Part shown: positions 40,865 through 52,299 of the stretch, piece after piece | How positions within the stretch are numbered: the stretch's first letter is position 1 | Layout: every line of letters starts with the position of its first letter | DNA from: Desulfobulbaceae bacterium | GTDB lineage: Bacteria > Desulfobacterota > Desulfobulbia > Desulfobulbales > Desulfocapsaceae | Length of the DNA stretch: 64,000 nucleotides | Reading direction: 5' to 3' | NCBI GenBank assembly: GCA_024636345.1 | Contig: JAGXHG010000032.1 | Coordinates: 62,001 to 126,000 of the forward strand | Notes under the pieces: model-generated | What the model saw: the letters and a program-made list of their open reading frames with translations, nothing else | The model's database searches: none | Told to the model about the DNA's origin: nothing | Translations under genes and position numbers: made by a program

Positions 40865-42220
40865 ATGTCAAAGAATCCTCCCAATTATATATCCACCACT
40901 AATGCATGCAAACTTTGCACCCCGCTTGGGGCCTGTCTGGCCTTCAAGGGAATCGAGGGCGCTGTCCCGTATCTGCATGGATCACAGGGCTGCGCCACCT
41001 ATATGCGCCGCTATATTATCAGCCACTATAATGAACCCATTGATATCGCCTCCTCCTCACTCTCTGAGAAGAATGCCATCTATGGGGGCGGCCCCAACCT
41101 GAAAATGGGTCTGGTCAATGTAACCCAGAAGTATCAGCCAAAGCTCATCGGCATTGCCACCACCTGTCTGACTGAGACCATTGGTGACGATGTGGGCAGG
41201 TACCTCCACGAGTTTCATCGGGAAACCGTGGGCACCATGCCGATCATGGTTCGAGTCTCCACCCCCAGCTATAACGGTACCCACATGGAGGGATTTCATG
41301 CCGCAGTGACAGCAGTGGTGGAGCAACTGGCCGAAGGCGGTGAGGCGGTTCAGGGGAAGATCAATTTGCTGCCAGGGTTTATCTCGCCTGCCGATAAGCG
41401 TTATGTCTCTGATATACTGGATGATTTTGGACTGGACGCCACGATTTTGCCAGATATCTCTGATACCATGGATGGCCCGGCTACCAGTAAGTATGACAAG
41501 ATTCAGCCCGGCGGCACACCTCTGGCTTCCATTGCCACTATGGGTCGGGCCAGCGCCACCATCGAATTTGGCCGAACCCTTCATGGGAAGACTGCAGGTG
41601 CACTCCTTGAACAAAAACATGGCGTGAAGCGCATTAGCCTTGGCGTGCCCATTGGCATTGAAGAAAGTGATCTCTTTTTTGCTTCCTTAAGCATGCTCAG
41701 TGGTCGACCCATTCCCGAGAAGCATGTTCAGGAACGGGGTCGGTTGGTGGACAGCTACATTGACTGCCACAAGTATATCTTCGGGAAAAAAGCCATCGTT
41801 TACGGTGAAGAGGATCTGGTAGTGGCCCTGACCGCCTTTCTGGCCGAGATTGGTGTCGTGCCCGTACTCTGCGCCTCCGGCGGCAAGAGCGGTAAGCTGG
41901 CCGCGGCCATCAAGGACACAACCGGAGATATTCTGGCAGAGCAGCCACTGGTCTTTGAGGGCATGGACTTCTTCGATATCAGCGAAATGGCTGAGAGCCT
42001 GGCCCCGGATCTGCTTATCGGCCATTCCAAAGGCTATCCCCTGTCCAGAAAACTGGAAATCCCTCTGATCCGGGTGGGGTTTCCCATCCATGACCGGATG
42101 GGTGGTCAGCGGATTCTTCATCTTGGTTACCGAGGAACTCAGGCCCTTTTTGATCAGGTGGTCAATGCGACCCTGGCCCGCAAGCAGAGTGATTCGTCTG
42201 TTGGCTATAGCTACATGTGA
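40865..42220 (+). CDS. nifN: FeMo-co scaffold protein NifN
   Basis: TTNACKLCTPLGACLAFKGIEGAVPYLHGSQGCATYMRRYIISHYNEP. Confidence 0.94.
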   Translation: MSKNPPNYISTTNACKLCTPLGACLAFKGIEGAVPYLHGSQGCATYMRRYIISHYNEPIDIASSSLSEKNAIYGGGPNLKMGLVNVTQKYQPKLIGIATTCLTETIGDDVGRYLHEFHRETVGTMPIMVRVSTPSYNGTHMEGFHAAVTAVVEQLAEGGEAVQGKINLLPGFISPADKRYVSDILDDFGLDATILPDISDTMDGPATSKYDKIQPGGTPLASIATMGRASATIEFGRTLHGKTAGALLEQKHGVKRISLGVPIGIEESDLFFASLSMLSGRPIPEKHVQERGRLVDSYIDCHKYIFGKKAIVYGEEDLVVALTAFLAEIGVVPVLCASGGKSGKLAAAIKDTTGDILAEQPLVFEGMDFFDISEMAESLAPDLLIGHSKGYPLSRKLEIPLIRVGFPIHDRMGGQRILHLGYRGTQALFDQVVNATLARKQSDSSVGYSYM

Positions 42221-42298
42221 CACTTAAGAAAATTAATACATAACTATCTTTAATATCTAACTTTTTACAACTACATCAACAAGCAGGAAGGAGCGTTC

Positions 42299-43570
42299 AT
42301 GACTATTGATTATAATCGGCATCCCTGTTTCAACCCTAAGGTTCAGGGCCAGTTCGGCCGGGTGCACCTGCCTGTGGCCCCCAAATGCAATATCAAGTGC
42401 AACTACTGTAACCGCAAGTATGATTGCGTCAATGAGTCACGACCGGGGGTGACCTCCACCATCCTTTCACCGGAGCAGGCCCTGGTTTATATGGGCAAGG
42501 TGCTGGAGGCGGAACCGCGCATCAGTGTTGCAGGTATTGCCGGCCCAGGTGACCCCTTTGCCAATCCGGATGAAACCCTTGGCACCATGCAGCTTCTGCG
42601 CAAGAAATATCCGGAGCTGATCCTCTGCCTGTCCACCAATGGCCTGGGCCTCTACCCATACATTGACGAGGTGGCGGATATCGGGGTCTCCCATGTAACG
42701 GTGACAGTCAATGGCATTGATCCCCAGGTTACCAAAAATATCTATGGCTGGGTACAGGATGGCAATATATCCTATCACGGTGTTCATGCGGCAGAGCTAC
42801 TTCTGGCACGACAGTTGAAGGCCATTGAAAAGCTCAAACAACGAGGAGTGATCGTCAAGGTTAACTTTATTGTGGTACCCGGGGTCAATGATCATCATGT
42901 GGAAGAGACGGCCAAGTTCATGGCCGGGATGGGCGTAGACCTCTTTAACTGTATGGCCCTGTTGCCCAATGCAGGCACGGTCTTTGCCGATGTTATCGAA
43001 CCAGATAAAGAAACGATGGCCAGGTTGCGCGGCGCCGGCGAAAAGCATCTGCCGCAGATGCGCCACTGTAAGCGTTGCCGGGCCGATGCCGTTGGACTCC
43101 TGGGTGCTGACCGCTCCGGAGAAATGGCCGGATGTTTAAACGCCTGTGCCTCAATGCCTGCCAATCCAGGGAATATACGTCCGTATGTGGCAGTGGCCAG
43201 TATGGAGGGAATGCTCGTCAATCAGCATCTGGGTGAGACCAGCCGCTTTATGATCTGGGAGCAGAATCCTGATAAGACCTTCCGGCTTGTTGAAGAGCGT
43301 CCGGCACCCATTCCAGGCAGTGGCATTGGCCGTTGGCAGGCCATGACCCGTATTCTTTATGACTGCCGGGCTGTGCTGGCTAGCGATATGGGTGAGACTC
43401 CCCGCGAGATCCTGCAAAAGCAGGGGATAGAACCGATTACCATGTCAGGATTTATTGAAATGGGTCTTAAGGCTATTTACAGCGGTGAGGGATTGTCCAA
43501 ACTGAAACGGCGGGAGAAAAAGAGTTGCGGCAGTGGACACTGCCAAGGGACGGGAACTGGTTGCGGTTGA
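42299..43570 (+). CDS. nifB: nitrogenase cofactor biosynthesis protein NifB (intact radical SAM plus NifX-like domain)
   Basis: HPCFNPKVQGQFGRVHLPVAPKCNIKCNYCNRKYDCVNESRPGVTS. Confidence 0.97.
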   Translation: MTIDYNRHPCFNPKVQGQFGRVHLPVAPKCNIKCNYCNRKYDCVNESRPGVTSTILSPEQALVYMGKVLEAEPRISVAGIAGPGDPFANPDETLGTMQLLRKKYPELILCLSTNGLGLYPYIDEVADIGVSHVTVTVNGIDPQVTKNIYGWVQDGNISYHGVHAAELLLARQLKAIEKLKQRGVIVKVNFIVVPGVNDHHVEETAKFMAGMGVDLFNCMALLPNAGTVFADVIEPDKETMARLRGAGEKHLPQMRHCKRCRADAVGLLGADRSGEMAGCLNACASMPANPGNIRPYVAVASMEGMLVNQHLGETSRFMIWEQNPDKTFRLVEERPAPIPGSGIGRWQAMTRILYDCRAVLASDMGETPREILQKQGIEPITMSGFIEMGLKAIYSGEGLSKLKRREKKSCGSGHCQGTGTGCG

Positions 43571-43593
43571 TCCCCTTTCCTTCGACCATGCCC

Positions 43594-43643
43594 GGCAACT
43601 GCATAAAGGGCAGATTTTTACCCTTACCCTTTATGCAGTTGCC
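43594..43643 (+). terminator. 17-bp perfect hairpin between nifB and nifA
   Basis: GGCAACTGCATAAAGGG ... CCCTTTATGCAGTTGCC. Confidence 0.75.
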
Positions 43644-43777
43644 GTCGAGGAACATGCCCCCCACAAGCCACTGATAAGTTCCAAAAATGTGTTTACATCT
43701 ATATAAATATTTCAAAATTGTAAAATATAAAACGCGGCAAGCACAATAACATCCTGAAGATACAGCAATTACTTTAC

Positions 43778-43793
43778 TGGTATGCTTTTTGCA
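43778..43793 (+). promoter_or_regulatory. sigma54-like promoter upstream of nifA
   Basis: TGGTAT-GCTTT-TTGCA. Confidence 0.7.
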
Positions 43794-43853
43794 TAAAATC
43801 TTCCAAGTGCCATTATGGCACGCACAGCCACTCGGCGATACTTGGGAGAAATC

Positions 43854-45509
43854 ATGAATCACCTACACACCCCGGCACCAATACCTGCTCTCGCCTCCTC
43901 CTGCTCGCTGGAGACCCTGAAAATTCGGGCCCTTTCCGAAATCTGTCAGCTCATCGGCGAGGCGGTACATCTCGACACCGCCCTGGCCAGGATCTTTCAG
44001 ATCCTTCACGAGATCCTGCACATGGACCGGGCCACCCTGGTTCTCCTCGAACCGCACAGACATAGGCTGGAGATAAAGGCCTCCTACGGCCTGACCATTG
44101 AAGAAGAACAGCGGGGGATCTACGGGCTCTCCGAGGGGATCTGCGGCCAGATCTTTCAGACCGGATCGCCCTGCATCGTCCCGGACATCAACAGCGAACC
44201 TCTGTTCCTCAATCGCACCGGTGCCAGGACAACCATCACCAAGGACAGGCTCTCTTTCATCGGCGTGCCGGTTCTCATGGCCCAGAAACCGGCGGGAGTC
44301 CTCACAGTTGACCGACTCTTCGGACCTGAAATTTCTTTCAAGGAAGACATCAGTTTTCTGAGTATTCTGGCCACGCTCATCAGCCAGTTCATCGCCCTGC
44401 ACCAAGCCATTAACCGCAAGGAAAAACGATTGGTGGAAGAAAACCGCTCACTGAAAGCTGAGCTTCACGGCCGCTTCAACCGCCATTATATCATCGGTCA
44501 GTCGCGCCCCATGCAGGAGGTCTTCGCCACCATTGAGAAAGTGGCGCCAAGCCGGGCTACGGCACTGCTTCTGGGAGAATCGGGAACCGGCAAGGAACTG
44601 GTGGCAAGGGCCATCCATGAGGCGAGCCCCAGAAGGGATAAAAACTTTATCAAGATCAACTGCGCAGCCCTCCCTGAAAACCTGCTGGAGAGCGAACTTT
44701 TCGGGCACGAGAAAGGGGCATTTACCGGTGCCACTGCCAGCCGCGCCGGACGCTTTGAGTTGGCTGACGGCGGCACCATCTTTCTCGACGAGATCGGTGA
44801 GCTGCCGCTCACCCTCCAGGCCAAACTTCTCAGGGTCCTCCAGGAGCGCCAGTTTGAACGTCTGGGTGGCACCAGGACACTGAAGGTCGATGTGCGCATC
44901 ATTGCCGCCACCAATGTGAACCTTAGCGATGCCGTGGTCAACGGTACCTTTCGTAACGACCTCTACTATCGCTTGAATGTACTGCCCTTTCATCTTCCCC
45001 CCTTACGGGAACGCAAGAGCGACATCCCGATCCTGCTCAACCACTTCCTGTGCGCCAGCAATGAACGGAATGGCATGGAGGTGGAGTTATCCCAGGAGGT
45101 TCTCGACTTCCTGATGGACTACAACTGGCCGGGAAATGTGCGGGAACTGCAAAACCTCATTGAACGCTTGGTTATTCTGACCGACAAGAGTATTATTTAT
45201 GAGAGTGATCTTCCCGAAGAGATGATGAAAACCTTGCCTAAGGATACAACACTTACTTCCCCTGCAAGGACAGCGCCCACTGATCATGCTCTTGACTCCA
45301 TCGTAGTCGGCAACCAACACCCAACCCTCCACTCCCTGGAGGATCTGGAGCGGACAGAGATCAAGGCCGCCCTGCTGAGAAATGGCTGGGTCCAGGCCCG
45401 CGCAGCCCGGGAGCTGGGTCTGACCCAGCGCCAGATTGGCTATCGAATCAAGAAATTCAAGCTCGACAGGCCGGAATTTTCCCTGAGCCCATGGAATGAA
45501 AAAGCCTAG
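43854..45509 (+). CDS. nifA: NifA, sigma54-dependent nif activator (GAF-AAA+-HTH)
   Basis: GAF region; [38 protein letters not shown]-terminal [32 protein letters not shown]. Confidence 0.93.
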   Translation: MNHLHTPAPIPALASSCSLETLKIRALSEICQLIGEAVHLDTALARIFQILHEILHMDRATLVLLEPHRHRLEIKASYGLTIEEEQRGIYGLSEGICGQIFQTGSPCIVPDINSEPLFLNRTGARTTITKDRLSFIGVPVLMAQKPAGVLTVDRLFGPEISFKEDISFLSILATLISQFIALHQAINRKEKRLVEENRSLKAELHGRFNRHYIIGQSRPMQEVFATIEKVAPSRATALLLGESGTGKELVARAIHEASPRRDKNFIKINCAALPENLLESELFGHEKGAFTGATASRAGRFELADGGTIFLDEIGELPLTLQAKLLRVLQERQFERLGGTRTLKVDVRIIAATNVNLSDAVVNGTFRNDLYYRLNVLPFHLPPLRERKSDIPILLNHFLCASNERNGMEVELSQEVLDFLMDYNWPGNVRELQNLIERLVILTDKSIIYESDLPEEMMKTLPKDTTLTSPARTAPTDHALDSIVVGNQHPTLHSLEDLERTEIKAALLRNGWVQARAARELGLTQRQIGYRIKKFKLDRPEFSLSPWNEKA

Positions 45510-45562
45510 AGGCCAGTAGGCTTGAACTCATTTCAAGATATTGAAAAAACAGGATCAACACT

Positions 45563-46873
45563 ATGAATCTCCTGAACAAGAAATCAATTTTTACGTCCAT
45601 GCTGCAGGATGGACCCTTTGCTGTGGGCGATCTACCACCCTTTGCCCATCCCTTTTCCAGAGAGGCCAAAAACTGGGTGCGTAACCTGGAAGGGGATCAA
45701 CTGCTGAAGACCAAATATCGCGCCGTTCGTTGTCAGATCTTCGACTTTCTGGGCATCAGCAACTTTGATGAGATCCTGATCCTGATCCATGACCGTAAAC
45801 TACGCCAAAAAACTACGGAACGCTCCCGTCCACTTTTAGGAAACATGTTCGGCCTGGACGGTGCCAGCCATGATATCGGCCGTTACCTCTACGACTATGC
45901 CCGCACAGCCGATGATGTGGTCAACTCCCTGCGCGCAAAGGTCCTGGCCCCCTATCGCTCTCATATTGAGACCACCAATGAGATCGAAACCACTCATGAT
46001 CCGGTGGATCTATTACTCATCATTTTTGATGATCGTTTTCACCGCAAGGCCCGCTTTGAGGCCAAGCGCAAGCTGGTACTCATGAATCTTGCCGGCTCCA
46101 TTGATCAGCGGGAACGGGAGACCGTTATCGAGACCAAGTTTTCCAATTTTCTTCGTTTCTTAAATGCCCATGTCTGGAGTCCCAGTCTCAAAATCGGTGA
46201 ACTGGAGATCAGGTATCTCCATAGCCACCACCGCCCCGACGATTTCAGTTGCCGGGAAGTGAACGTTCTCTCTGAAGAGCAGGCCCGAGCACAGACACCC
46301 ACCTCCGGAGAGAAACTGACCCTGATCAAGCGCCGCCGTTTTCGCAGCCAGGACAGAGAGGTTCCGATCTACGTCACCATCAGGAAAAAACCACCTGCTG
46401 CCAAGGTTCTGAAGTTGTTACGTAAAAACGAAAAAAACCCAGCTGTGGCCGTTGATGATGAACTGGGCCTGATGGCGGTGCTCAACTCGGTGGGTGATGT
46501 CAAATGCTTTATCCGCCACCTGACCCGCAGCGCGGTAGAGGCAGGATCGCTCATGACGCTCGAGGATATCTCCGACACCCTCACCGGTGGCCAGTACGGG
46601 AGCACGGCCATGGGAAGCTCCAACAAGACTCCGATGTTGAAATTTTTTGCCAGACTGGGGGGGATACGGGTGGAATTCATCATCCACACCAACCGCTCCT
46701 ATCTCAACTATATCTACCAGCGGGATGTTGCCCATGACGAGTATGAGGTCAAGCGGATCTTCGACACCGGCGTGGCGGATTTCCTTTTTCCCGGTGATAT
46801 CTATCGGCTGAAGATGGACGAGATTCGCACCGCCCAGATCAATTTATTCCGCAAACAGATCGAAGGAAACTAA
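45563..46873 (+). CDS. uncharacterized 436-aa protein between nifA and nifV
   Basis: Long ORF, no paralogue in window; 12-nt gap to nifV. Confidence 0.8.
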   Translation: MNLLNKKSIFTSMLQDGPFAVGDLPPFAHPFSREAKNWVRNLEGDQLLKTKYRAVRCQIFDFLGISNFDEILILIHDRKLRQKTTERSRPLLGNMFGLDGASHDIGRYLYDYARTADDVVNSLRAKVLAPYRSHIETTNEIETTHDPVDLLLIIFDDRFHRKARFEAKRKLVLMNLAGSIDQRERETVIETKFSNFLRFLNAHVWSPSLKIGELEIRYLHSHHRPDDFSCREVNVLSEEQARAQTPTSGEKLTLIKRRRFRSQDREVPIYVTIRKKPPAAKVLKLLRKNEKNPAVAVDDELGLMAVLNSVGDVKCFIRHLTRSAVEAGSLMTLEDISDTLTGGQYGSTAMGSSNKTPMLKFFARLGGIRVEFIIHTNRSYLNYIYQRDVAHDEYEVKRIFDTGVADFLFPGDIYRLKMDEIRTAQINLFRKQIEGN

Positions 46874-46884
46874 AGAGGTCTGCC

Positions 46885-48006
46885 ATGACTCCCAATTTTC
46901 ACGGTATTATTGACTCCACCCTGCGGGAAGGCGAACAGGCGCCTGGGGTGAACTTCAGCCAGGAACTGCGATACGAAATCATCAGGCAGCTCTGCCAGGT
47001 GGGAGTAGAGGAGATTGAACTGGGCGTTGCTTCCGAAAAGAACAGCCATCTTCAGGATCTTTTTACCTTTGCCAGGAAGACAAGCAAAGGAGAGCAACGG
47101 CTGGGGCTCTGGTGCCGCTGCCATGATAGGGATATCGCTTTTGCCGCAAGCTGTCATCCGGATGTCCTATCACTGTCGATTCCGGCCTCAGATCTACACA
47201 TCAGCCAGCGTCTGCAAAAAGACCGCACCTGGATTTTGCACACTCTGCGCCAGGCTGTCTGCCAAGCCAGCGCACTTGGCGTGCCTTTCATTTCTCTTGG
47301 TCTTGAAGACGCGACCCGGGCCGATCCAGAGTTCCTCTGCCTGTTGGCCAAGACCGCTGCCGAGTGCGGGGTGCAACGTTTGCGGCTGGCCGACACCGTG
47401 GGTATCGGCTCTCCTGCCACCATCACAAAAATGGTGAGAATGCTCCTGCAGCAGTCCGGGCTTCCCTGCGGGATCCACACCCATAATGATTTCGGCATGG
47501 CCACGGCCAACGCCATAGCCGCCCTTGAGGCCGGAGCATCCTGGATTGATGCCACCGTCCTCGGCCTTGGCGAACGGGCCGGCAACTGCCGTCTGGAAGA
47601 GGCCGTCGCCTTTCTCTGCTTGCGGAGGGGGATGGAGCGCTATCAGATCAACCGCCTACCAGCGCTCTGCCATACCGTCAGCAAGGCCGCAGCTATCCCC
47701 ATTGCCAGAAACCATCCTGTCATCGGTGAGGCCATCTTTACCTGCGAAACCGGCCTGCACTTGCACGGCCTGACCGTCAATCCCAACACCTATGAACCTT
47801 ATTCTCCAGAGAAGGTTGGTGCCAACCGCACCATGCGTTTTGGCCACAAAAGCGGAAAACGTGCCCTCTGCAACCATCTGCACGCCCTCGGCCATCCCAT
47901 TGATGACGACAGGGCCGAAGCACTCTCCAGAGAGCTCCGGAACCTGACAGGCCTTCCACTACAGGGCCTCAGCGATTCTGAACTGCTGCGCCTGGCAGCA
48001 CGGTAA
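46885..48006 (+). CDS. nifV: homocitrate synthase
   Basis: GIIDSTLREGEQAPGVNFSQE; GIHTHNDFGMATANAIAALEAGASWIDATVLGLGERAGN. Confidence 0.94.
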   Translation: MTPNFHGIIDSTLREGEQAPGVNFSQELRYEIIRQLCQVGVEEIELGVASEKNSHLQDLFTFARKTSKGEQRLGLWCRCHDRDIAFAASCHPDVLSLSIPASDLHISQRLQKDRTWILHTLRQAVCQASALGVPFISLGLEDATRADPEFLCLLAKTAAECGVQRLRLADTVGIGSPATITKMVRMLLQQSGLPCGIHTHNDFGMATANAIAALEAGASWIDATVLGLGERAGNCRLEEAVAFLCLRRGMERYQINRLPALCHTVSKAAAIPIARNHPVIGEAIFTCETGLHLHGLTVNPNTYEPYSPEKVGANRTMRFGHKSGKRALCNHLHALGHPIDDDRAEALSRELRNLTGLPLQGLSDSELLRLAAR

Positions 48007-48064
48007 CGACACCGCCGTGCCTCAACCGGAAAGCAGGGATCTGGCGTTCCCTCCGGGTTCGTAG

Positions 48065-50290
48065 CTACATCGTATCGATAATAGCATTGAAGGTCGGACT
48101 GGGACGCATGGCATGGGTGATCTTTTCAAGATCCGGATGGTAGTAGCCGCCGATGTCTACGGGCTGGCCCTGGGCCTGAGCCAGTTCGGTCACGATCTTA
48201 TCTTCACCTGCGGCAAGCTCTGCGGCAATCTTGCTGAACCGTGCCTGCAACCCGGCATCCTCGGACTGTGCAGCCAGGCATTGCGCCCAGTACAGAGCCA
48301 GGTAAAAGTGACTGCCGCGGGTGTCCAGTTCGTTGACCTTGCGCGAGGGTGACCGCCTGTTTTCCAGGTGCATGCCAATGGCCCGATCCAGGGTCCTGGA
48401 AAGCAGGGAAGCGGTCTTATGATTGAAGGTGACGGCTATATGCTCAAAAGAGGGAACCAAGGCGCAGAATTCACCTAAAGAATCCCAGCGCAGGTGGCCT
48501 TCTTTGAGGAGTTGCTGGACGTGTTTCGGTGCAGAGCCGCCGGCCCCGGTCTCGAACATGCCGCCGCCGTTCATCAGGGGAACGATGGAGAGCATCTTGG
48601 CGCTGGTGCCCAGCTCAAGGATCGGAAAGAGATCGGTAAGGTAATCGCGCAGGACATTGCCGGTCACCGATATCGTATGCTCCCCCTTTCTGATCCGCTC
48701 CAGTGAGAAGCCCATGGCCTCAACAGGAGTCATGATCCGGATATCCAGGCCACTGGTGTCGTGCTTGGGCAGGTAGGTCGTGACTTTGGCAATGATTTGG
48801 GCGTCGTGGCCCCGATTTTCATCGAGCCAGAAAATCGCCGGAACACCGGCTACCCGTGCCCGGGTGACAGCCAACTTGACCCAATCCTGGATCGGGGCAT
48901 CCTTGGCCTGGCAGGCCCTGAAGATATCGCCTGTTTCCACACCTTGTTCCAACAGGGTTGTGCCTGTGCTGTCAACCAGACGGATGGTACCGGTGCCCGG
49001 TGCTATAAAGGTTTTGTCGTGCGAGCCGTATTCCTCAGCCTTCTGCGCCATCAGGCCGACATTATCAACGCTACCCATGGTGGCCGGGTCAAAGGCCCCG
49101 TTCCGGTTGCAATCATCAATTACCTTCTGATAGATGCTGGCGTAGCAGCGATCAGGAATCATGGCGATGGTGTCGTGGAGTTGATCGTCTGCTCCCCACA
49201 TGCGGCCACCGTCACGAATAACCACCGGCATGGAGGCGTCAATGATCACATCGTTGGGCACATGGAGGTTGGTGATACCCTTGCTGGAGTCCACCATGGC
49301 GAGCTTGCAGCTCTTCTGGTAGACCGCCTTGATGTCTGCCTCAATTTCCGCACGTTGTGCCTCAGGCAGGTTCACGATCTTGGCCAGCAGGTCGCCGAAG
49401 CCGTTGTTGACATTCACTCCCAGCTCTTTGATGACAGCGGCGTGCTTGGTGAAGACATTCTGGTAGAAAACGGTAACGCAATGACCGAACATGACCGGGT
49501 CGGAGACCTTCATCATGGTGGCCTTGAGGTGCAGGGAGAGCAGGACGCTCTCCTTTCTTGCCGCCGCGATCTGCTCGCTATAGAAGGCGCGGAGGGCGCG
49601 GACGTTCATCACCGAGGAGTCGACAACCTCGCCTGCGAGAAGCGAAGTTTTCTCCTTGAAGACAGTGGTCGCACCATCTTCGGCCACGAATTCAATGCGA
49701 ACATCACAGGCGTCCTTGACGGTGACTGATTTTTCACTGCCGTAGAAATCGCCTTCGGTCATATGTACGACCTGCGATTTGCAATCGGCAGACCAGGGTT
49801 TCATCAGACGATGCGGATTCTTCTGGCCGAACTTCTTGACCGAGGCTGCGGCCCGCCGGTCAGAGTTGCCTTCACGCAGGACCGGATTAACGGCACTACC
49901 CAGCACCTTTGCATATCTGGCGTGTACGGTCTTCTCGGCCTCAGTTTTCGGGTTCTGGGTATAATCAGGAATGGCGTAGCCCTGTGACTGCAACTCCTTG
50001 ATCGCCTCTAACAGCTGGGGAACCGAGGCGCTGATGTTAGGCAGCTTGATGATATTAGTCTCTGGCTGTTTGGCGAGGTGACCCAGTTCCGTGAGATCAT
50101 CGGGGAGGCGTTGCTTCTCACTCAGATAGTCTGGAAAGTTGGCGATGATCCGTCCGGCCAGCGAAATATCTTTCTGCACAAGGTCAATACCTGACCCCTT
50201 GGTATAGGCCTGAAGGATGGGGAACAGGGAATAAGTCGCCATAGCTGGCGCCTCGTCGATTGCCGTATAGATGATCCGTGGTGTGGCCAT
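48065..50290 (-). CDS. icd: monomeric-type NADP-dependent isocitrate dehydrogenase
   Basis: [56 protein letters not shown]; about 741 aa. Confidence 0.95.
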   Translation of the reverse strand: MATPRIIYTAIDEAPAMATYSLFPILQAYTKGSGIDLVQKDISLAGRIIANFPDYLSEKQRLPDDLTELGHLAKQPETNIIKLPNISASVPQLLEAIKELQSQGYAIPDYTQNPKTEAEKTVHARYAKVLGSAVNPVLREGNSDRRAAASVKKFGQKNPHRLMKPWSADCKSQVVHMTEGDFYGSEKSVTVKDACDVRIEFVAEDGATTVFKEKTSLLAGEVVDSSVMNVRALRAFYSEQIAAARKESVLLSLHLKATMMKVSDPVMFGHCVTVFYQNVFTKHAAVIKELGVNVNNGFGDLLAKIVNLPEAQRAEIEADIKAVYQKSCKLAMVDSSKGITNLHVPNDVIIDASMPVVIRDGGRMWGADDQLHDTIAMIPDRCYASIYQKVIDDCNRNGAFDPATMGSVDNVGLMAQKAEEYGSHDKTFIAPGTGTIRLVDSTGTTLLEQGVETGDIFRACQAKDAPIQDWVKLAVTRARVAGVPAIFWLDENRGHDAQIIAKVTTYLPKHDTSGLDIRIMTPVEAMGFSLERIRKGEHTISVTGNVLRDYLTDLFPILELGTSAKMLSIVPLMNGGGMFETGAGGSAPKHVQQLLKEGHLRWDSLGEFCALVPSFEHIAVTFNHKTASLLSRTLDRAIGMHLENRRSPSRKVNELDTRGSHFYLALYWAQCLAAQSEDAGLQARFSKIAAELAAGEDKIVTELAQAQGQPVDIGGYYHPDLEKITHAMRPSPTFNAIIDTM

Positions 50291-50790
50291 GTGGGCTCCT
50301 TGGTTGTTTCGCAGGTGACTGCAGAATTTATAAATAGCAGCAGGTGATTGTTCAGGTTGACAGGGGGTGTCGCTTGGTTTTAAACGACGTCTCATTACTA
50401 GAAGATGCGCCTGGCCTCTGAATTCTCCTGTTGCAGAAGCGGCCGTTGTTGATAACTGCCAATGCGCCAGGAGCGCAAGATGGTGAGAAAATAGCATATC
50501 CTGGTCGGGATTGCAAATATCATCTCCGCTTAAACCCCGGCGTCAAGCAACCTGAAGCTGCTTCTTGCGAAATGTCGTTAGGGCGATTATACAACAGGAA
50601 GCTTATCTTGGATCAAGCATACACACTAAAAAAAAGCTGCCTTGCCAGATTTGGGAAAAGGCAAAGGCAACCGAGACGGCATACCCTGACGCGTAGATCT
50701 GAGCACTTACATATCTTCATTATTCAGAAAAACAGCACTGTTTGTTAGTGCAAAAAAACAATATCTTAAAAACGAATCCACGTTTTCCCC

Positions 50791-52251
50791 ATGCACATCG
50801 AATGGCTCCGACCGACCTTCTCTTACACCTTCCTTATTGTGGGCGAGATACTCTTTCTCCTCGCCCTGCTGCACATGGTGTATCAGCGTCGCACCCCAAC
50901 CAGCATGATTTCCTGGCTGCTGGCGATTATATTGCTGCCGTATCTAGCCGTTCCACTCTACTTCATCCTCGGTTCACGCAAGCGCGTTAACTCCAAGACA
51001 AAATCGATGTTCAGCCTCCGTTCGGTAAAGGATCTTCCCCTTGCAGAGGCCAATCCCATTGACCGCGTCCTGCGCGGGAACGGTATACCGGGCACCACCC
51101 GGGGAAACCGTTTTGAACTCTATGCAGATGGAGTCCAGGCCTATAACGCATTGATGCGAGAGATAGACAAGGCCCGGGAATGCATCTTCATCAGCACCTA
51201 TATTTTCAATAACGACGAGGTGACCTCCCAAATTATCAAGGCATTAATCAGGAAGGCTCAAGAAGGGATAACGGTCAACCTGCTCCTCGATTCACTCGGC
51301 TCATTTCCTCTCTACTGTTTCCAGCACCCCTTCAAAAAACTCCGCCAGGCCGGGGCCACGGTCTCTTTTTTTATGCCCATCCTGCAGATGCCGCTGCGAA
51401 ACTATATCAACCTGCGCAACCACCGGAAGATCTTCCTTTTTGACCGCCGCATTGTCCTGACCGGCGGCATGAATCTCTCAGCCGAGTACCTGGGACCACT
51501 CCCTGACCCCGGGCGCTGGAACGACCTGCTCTTTCTCATCGAAGGGCCGGCTGTCTTTCATTACCTGGACATCTTCGCCTCAGACTGGGCCTATGCCTCC
51601 AATCTCGCCAAGACGCGTAACACCTGGCCAGGTAAACGAAGAAAAGCGAAGACTCCAGCCATGGACTGTAACACCACGCCAATCACACTCGACACCGTTC
51701 CCCCGGATTATGGCGACACCGAAATCCAGGTCGTCCCTTCCGGACCTGACATTGACGGAGACGCCCTCTTTGAGGCACTGATCTGCGCCATATACAACGC
51801 CACAGAACGGATATGGATCGTCACCCCCTACTTCGTCCCTGCGACATCTTTGCAACAAGCGCTTATCATCGCCCATCACAAAGGGGTCGATGTTAAACTG
51901 ATTACCCCTTATGAATCCAATCATTTCCTGGCCAACGTGGTGCGCAGCAGTTACATGCGGGAATTAATGGAAGCCGGAGTAGAGGTCGCCTTGTACAAAG
52001 GCCCCATGCTCCACGCCAAGGCAATTCTTTTTGACGATTCAAGCGCCATGCTTGGTTCCGTCAACATTGACAATCGCAGCCTGTTGTTGAACTACGAGGT
52101 GGTCAGTTTCGCCTACTCCGATTCCATCATCTCAGCGGTGAGCGGATGGATGGAGAAACTCCTTGAGGATTCACACCATGAGATGAAACCCACAGGCACA
52201 ATGCGGCGACTAGCCGAAAACCTGATGCGGATCATCGCGCCACAGTTGTAA
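50791..52251 (+). CDS. cls: cardiolipin synthase (phospholipase D family)
   Basis: NHRKIFLFDRRIVLTGGMNLS and HAKAILFDDSSAMLGSVNID HKD motifs. Confidence 0.93.
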   Translation: MHIEWLRPTFSYTFLIVGEILFLLALLHMVYQRRTPTSMISWLLAIILLPYLAVPLYFILGSRKRVNSKTKSMFSLRSVKDLPLAEANPIDRVLRGNGIPGTTRGNRFELYADGVQAYNALMREIDKARECIFISTYIFNNDEVTSQIIKALIRKAQEGITVNLLLDSLGSFPLYCFQHPFKKLRQAGATVSFFMPILQMPLRNYINLRNHRKIFLFDRRIVLTGGMNLSAEYLGPLPDPGRWNDLLFLIEGPAVFHYLDIFASDWAYASNLAKTRNTWPGKRRKAKTPAMDCNTTPITLDTVPPDYGDTEIQVVPSGPDIDGDALFEALICAIYNATERIWIVTPYFVPATSLQQALIIAHHKGVDVKLITPYESNHFLANVVRSSYMRELMEAGVEVALYKGPMLHAKAILFDDSSAMLGSVNIDNRSLLLNYEVVSFAYSDSIISAVSGWMEKLLEDSHHEMKPTGTMRRLAENLMRIIAPQL

Positions 52252-52299
52252 AATCAGCAAGAACCGAGTAGCGTAACAAACCGTTTTTATCAAACAACC

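Noticed and set aside
39742-40884. 380-aa minus-strand ORF antisense to nifE
   Set aside because: Shadow of high-GC codon usage in nifE; no family features
43800-43860. Possible cyclic-di-GMP riboswitch upstream of nifA (gcacgcacagcc)
   Set aside because: Only a few bases match; the conserved GEMM core and tetraloop receptor are absent
48761-49729. 322-aa plus-strand ORF antisense to icd
   Set aside because: Shadow frame of a well-supported gene
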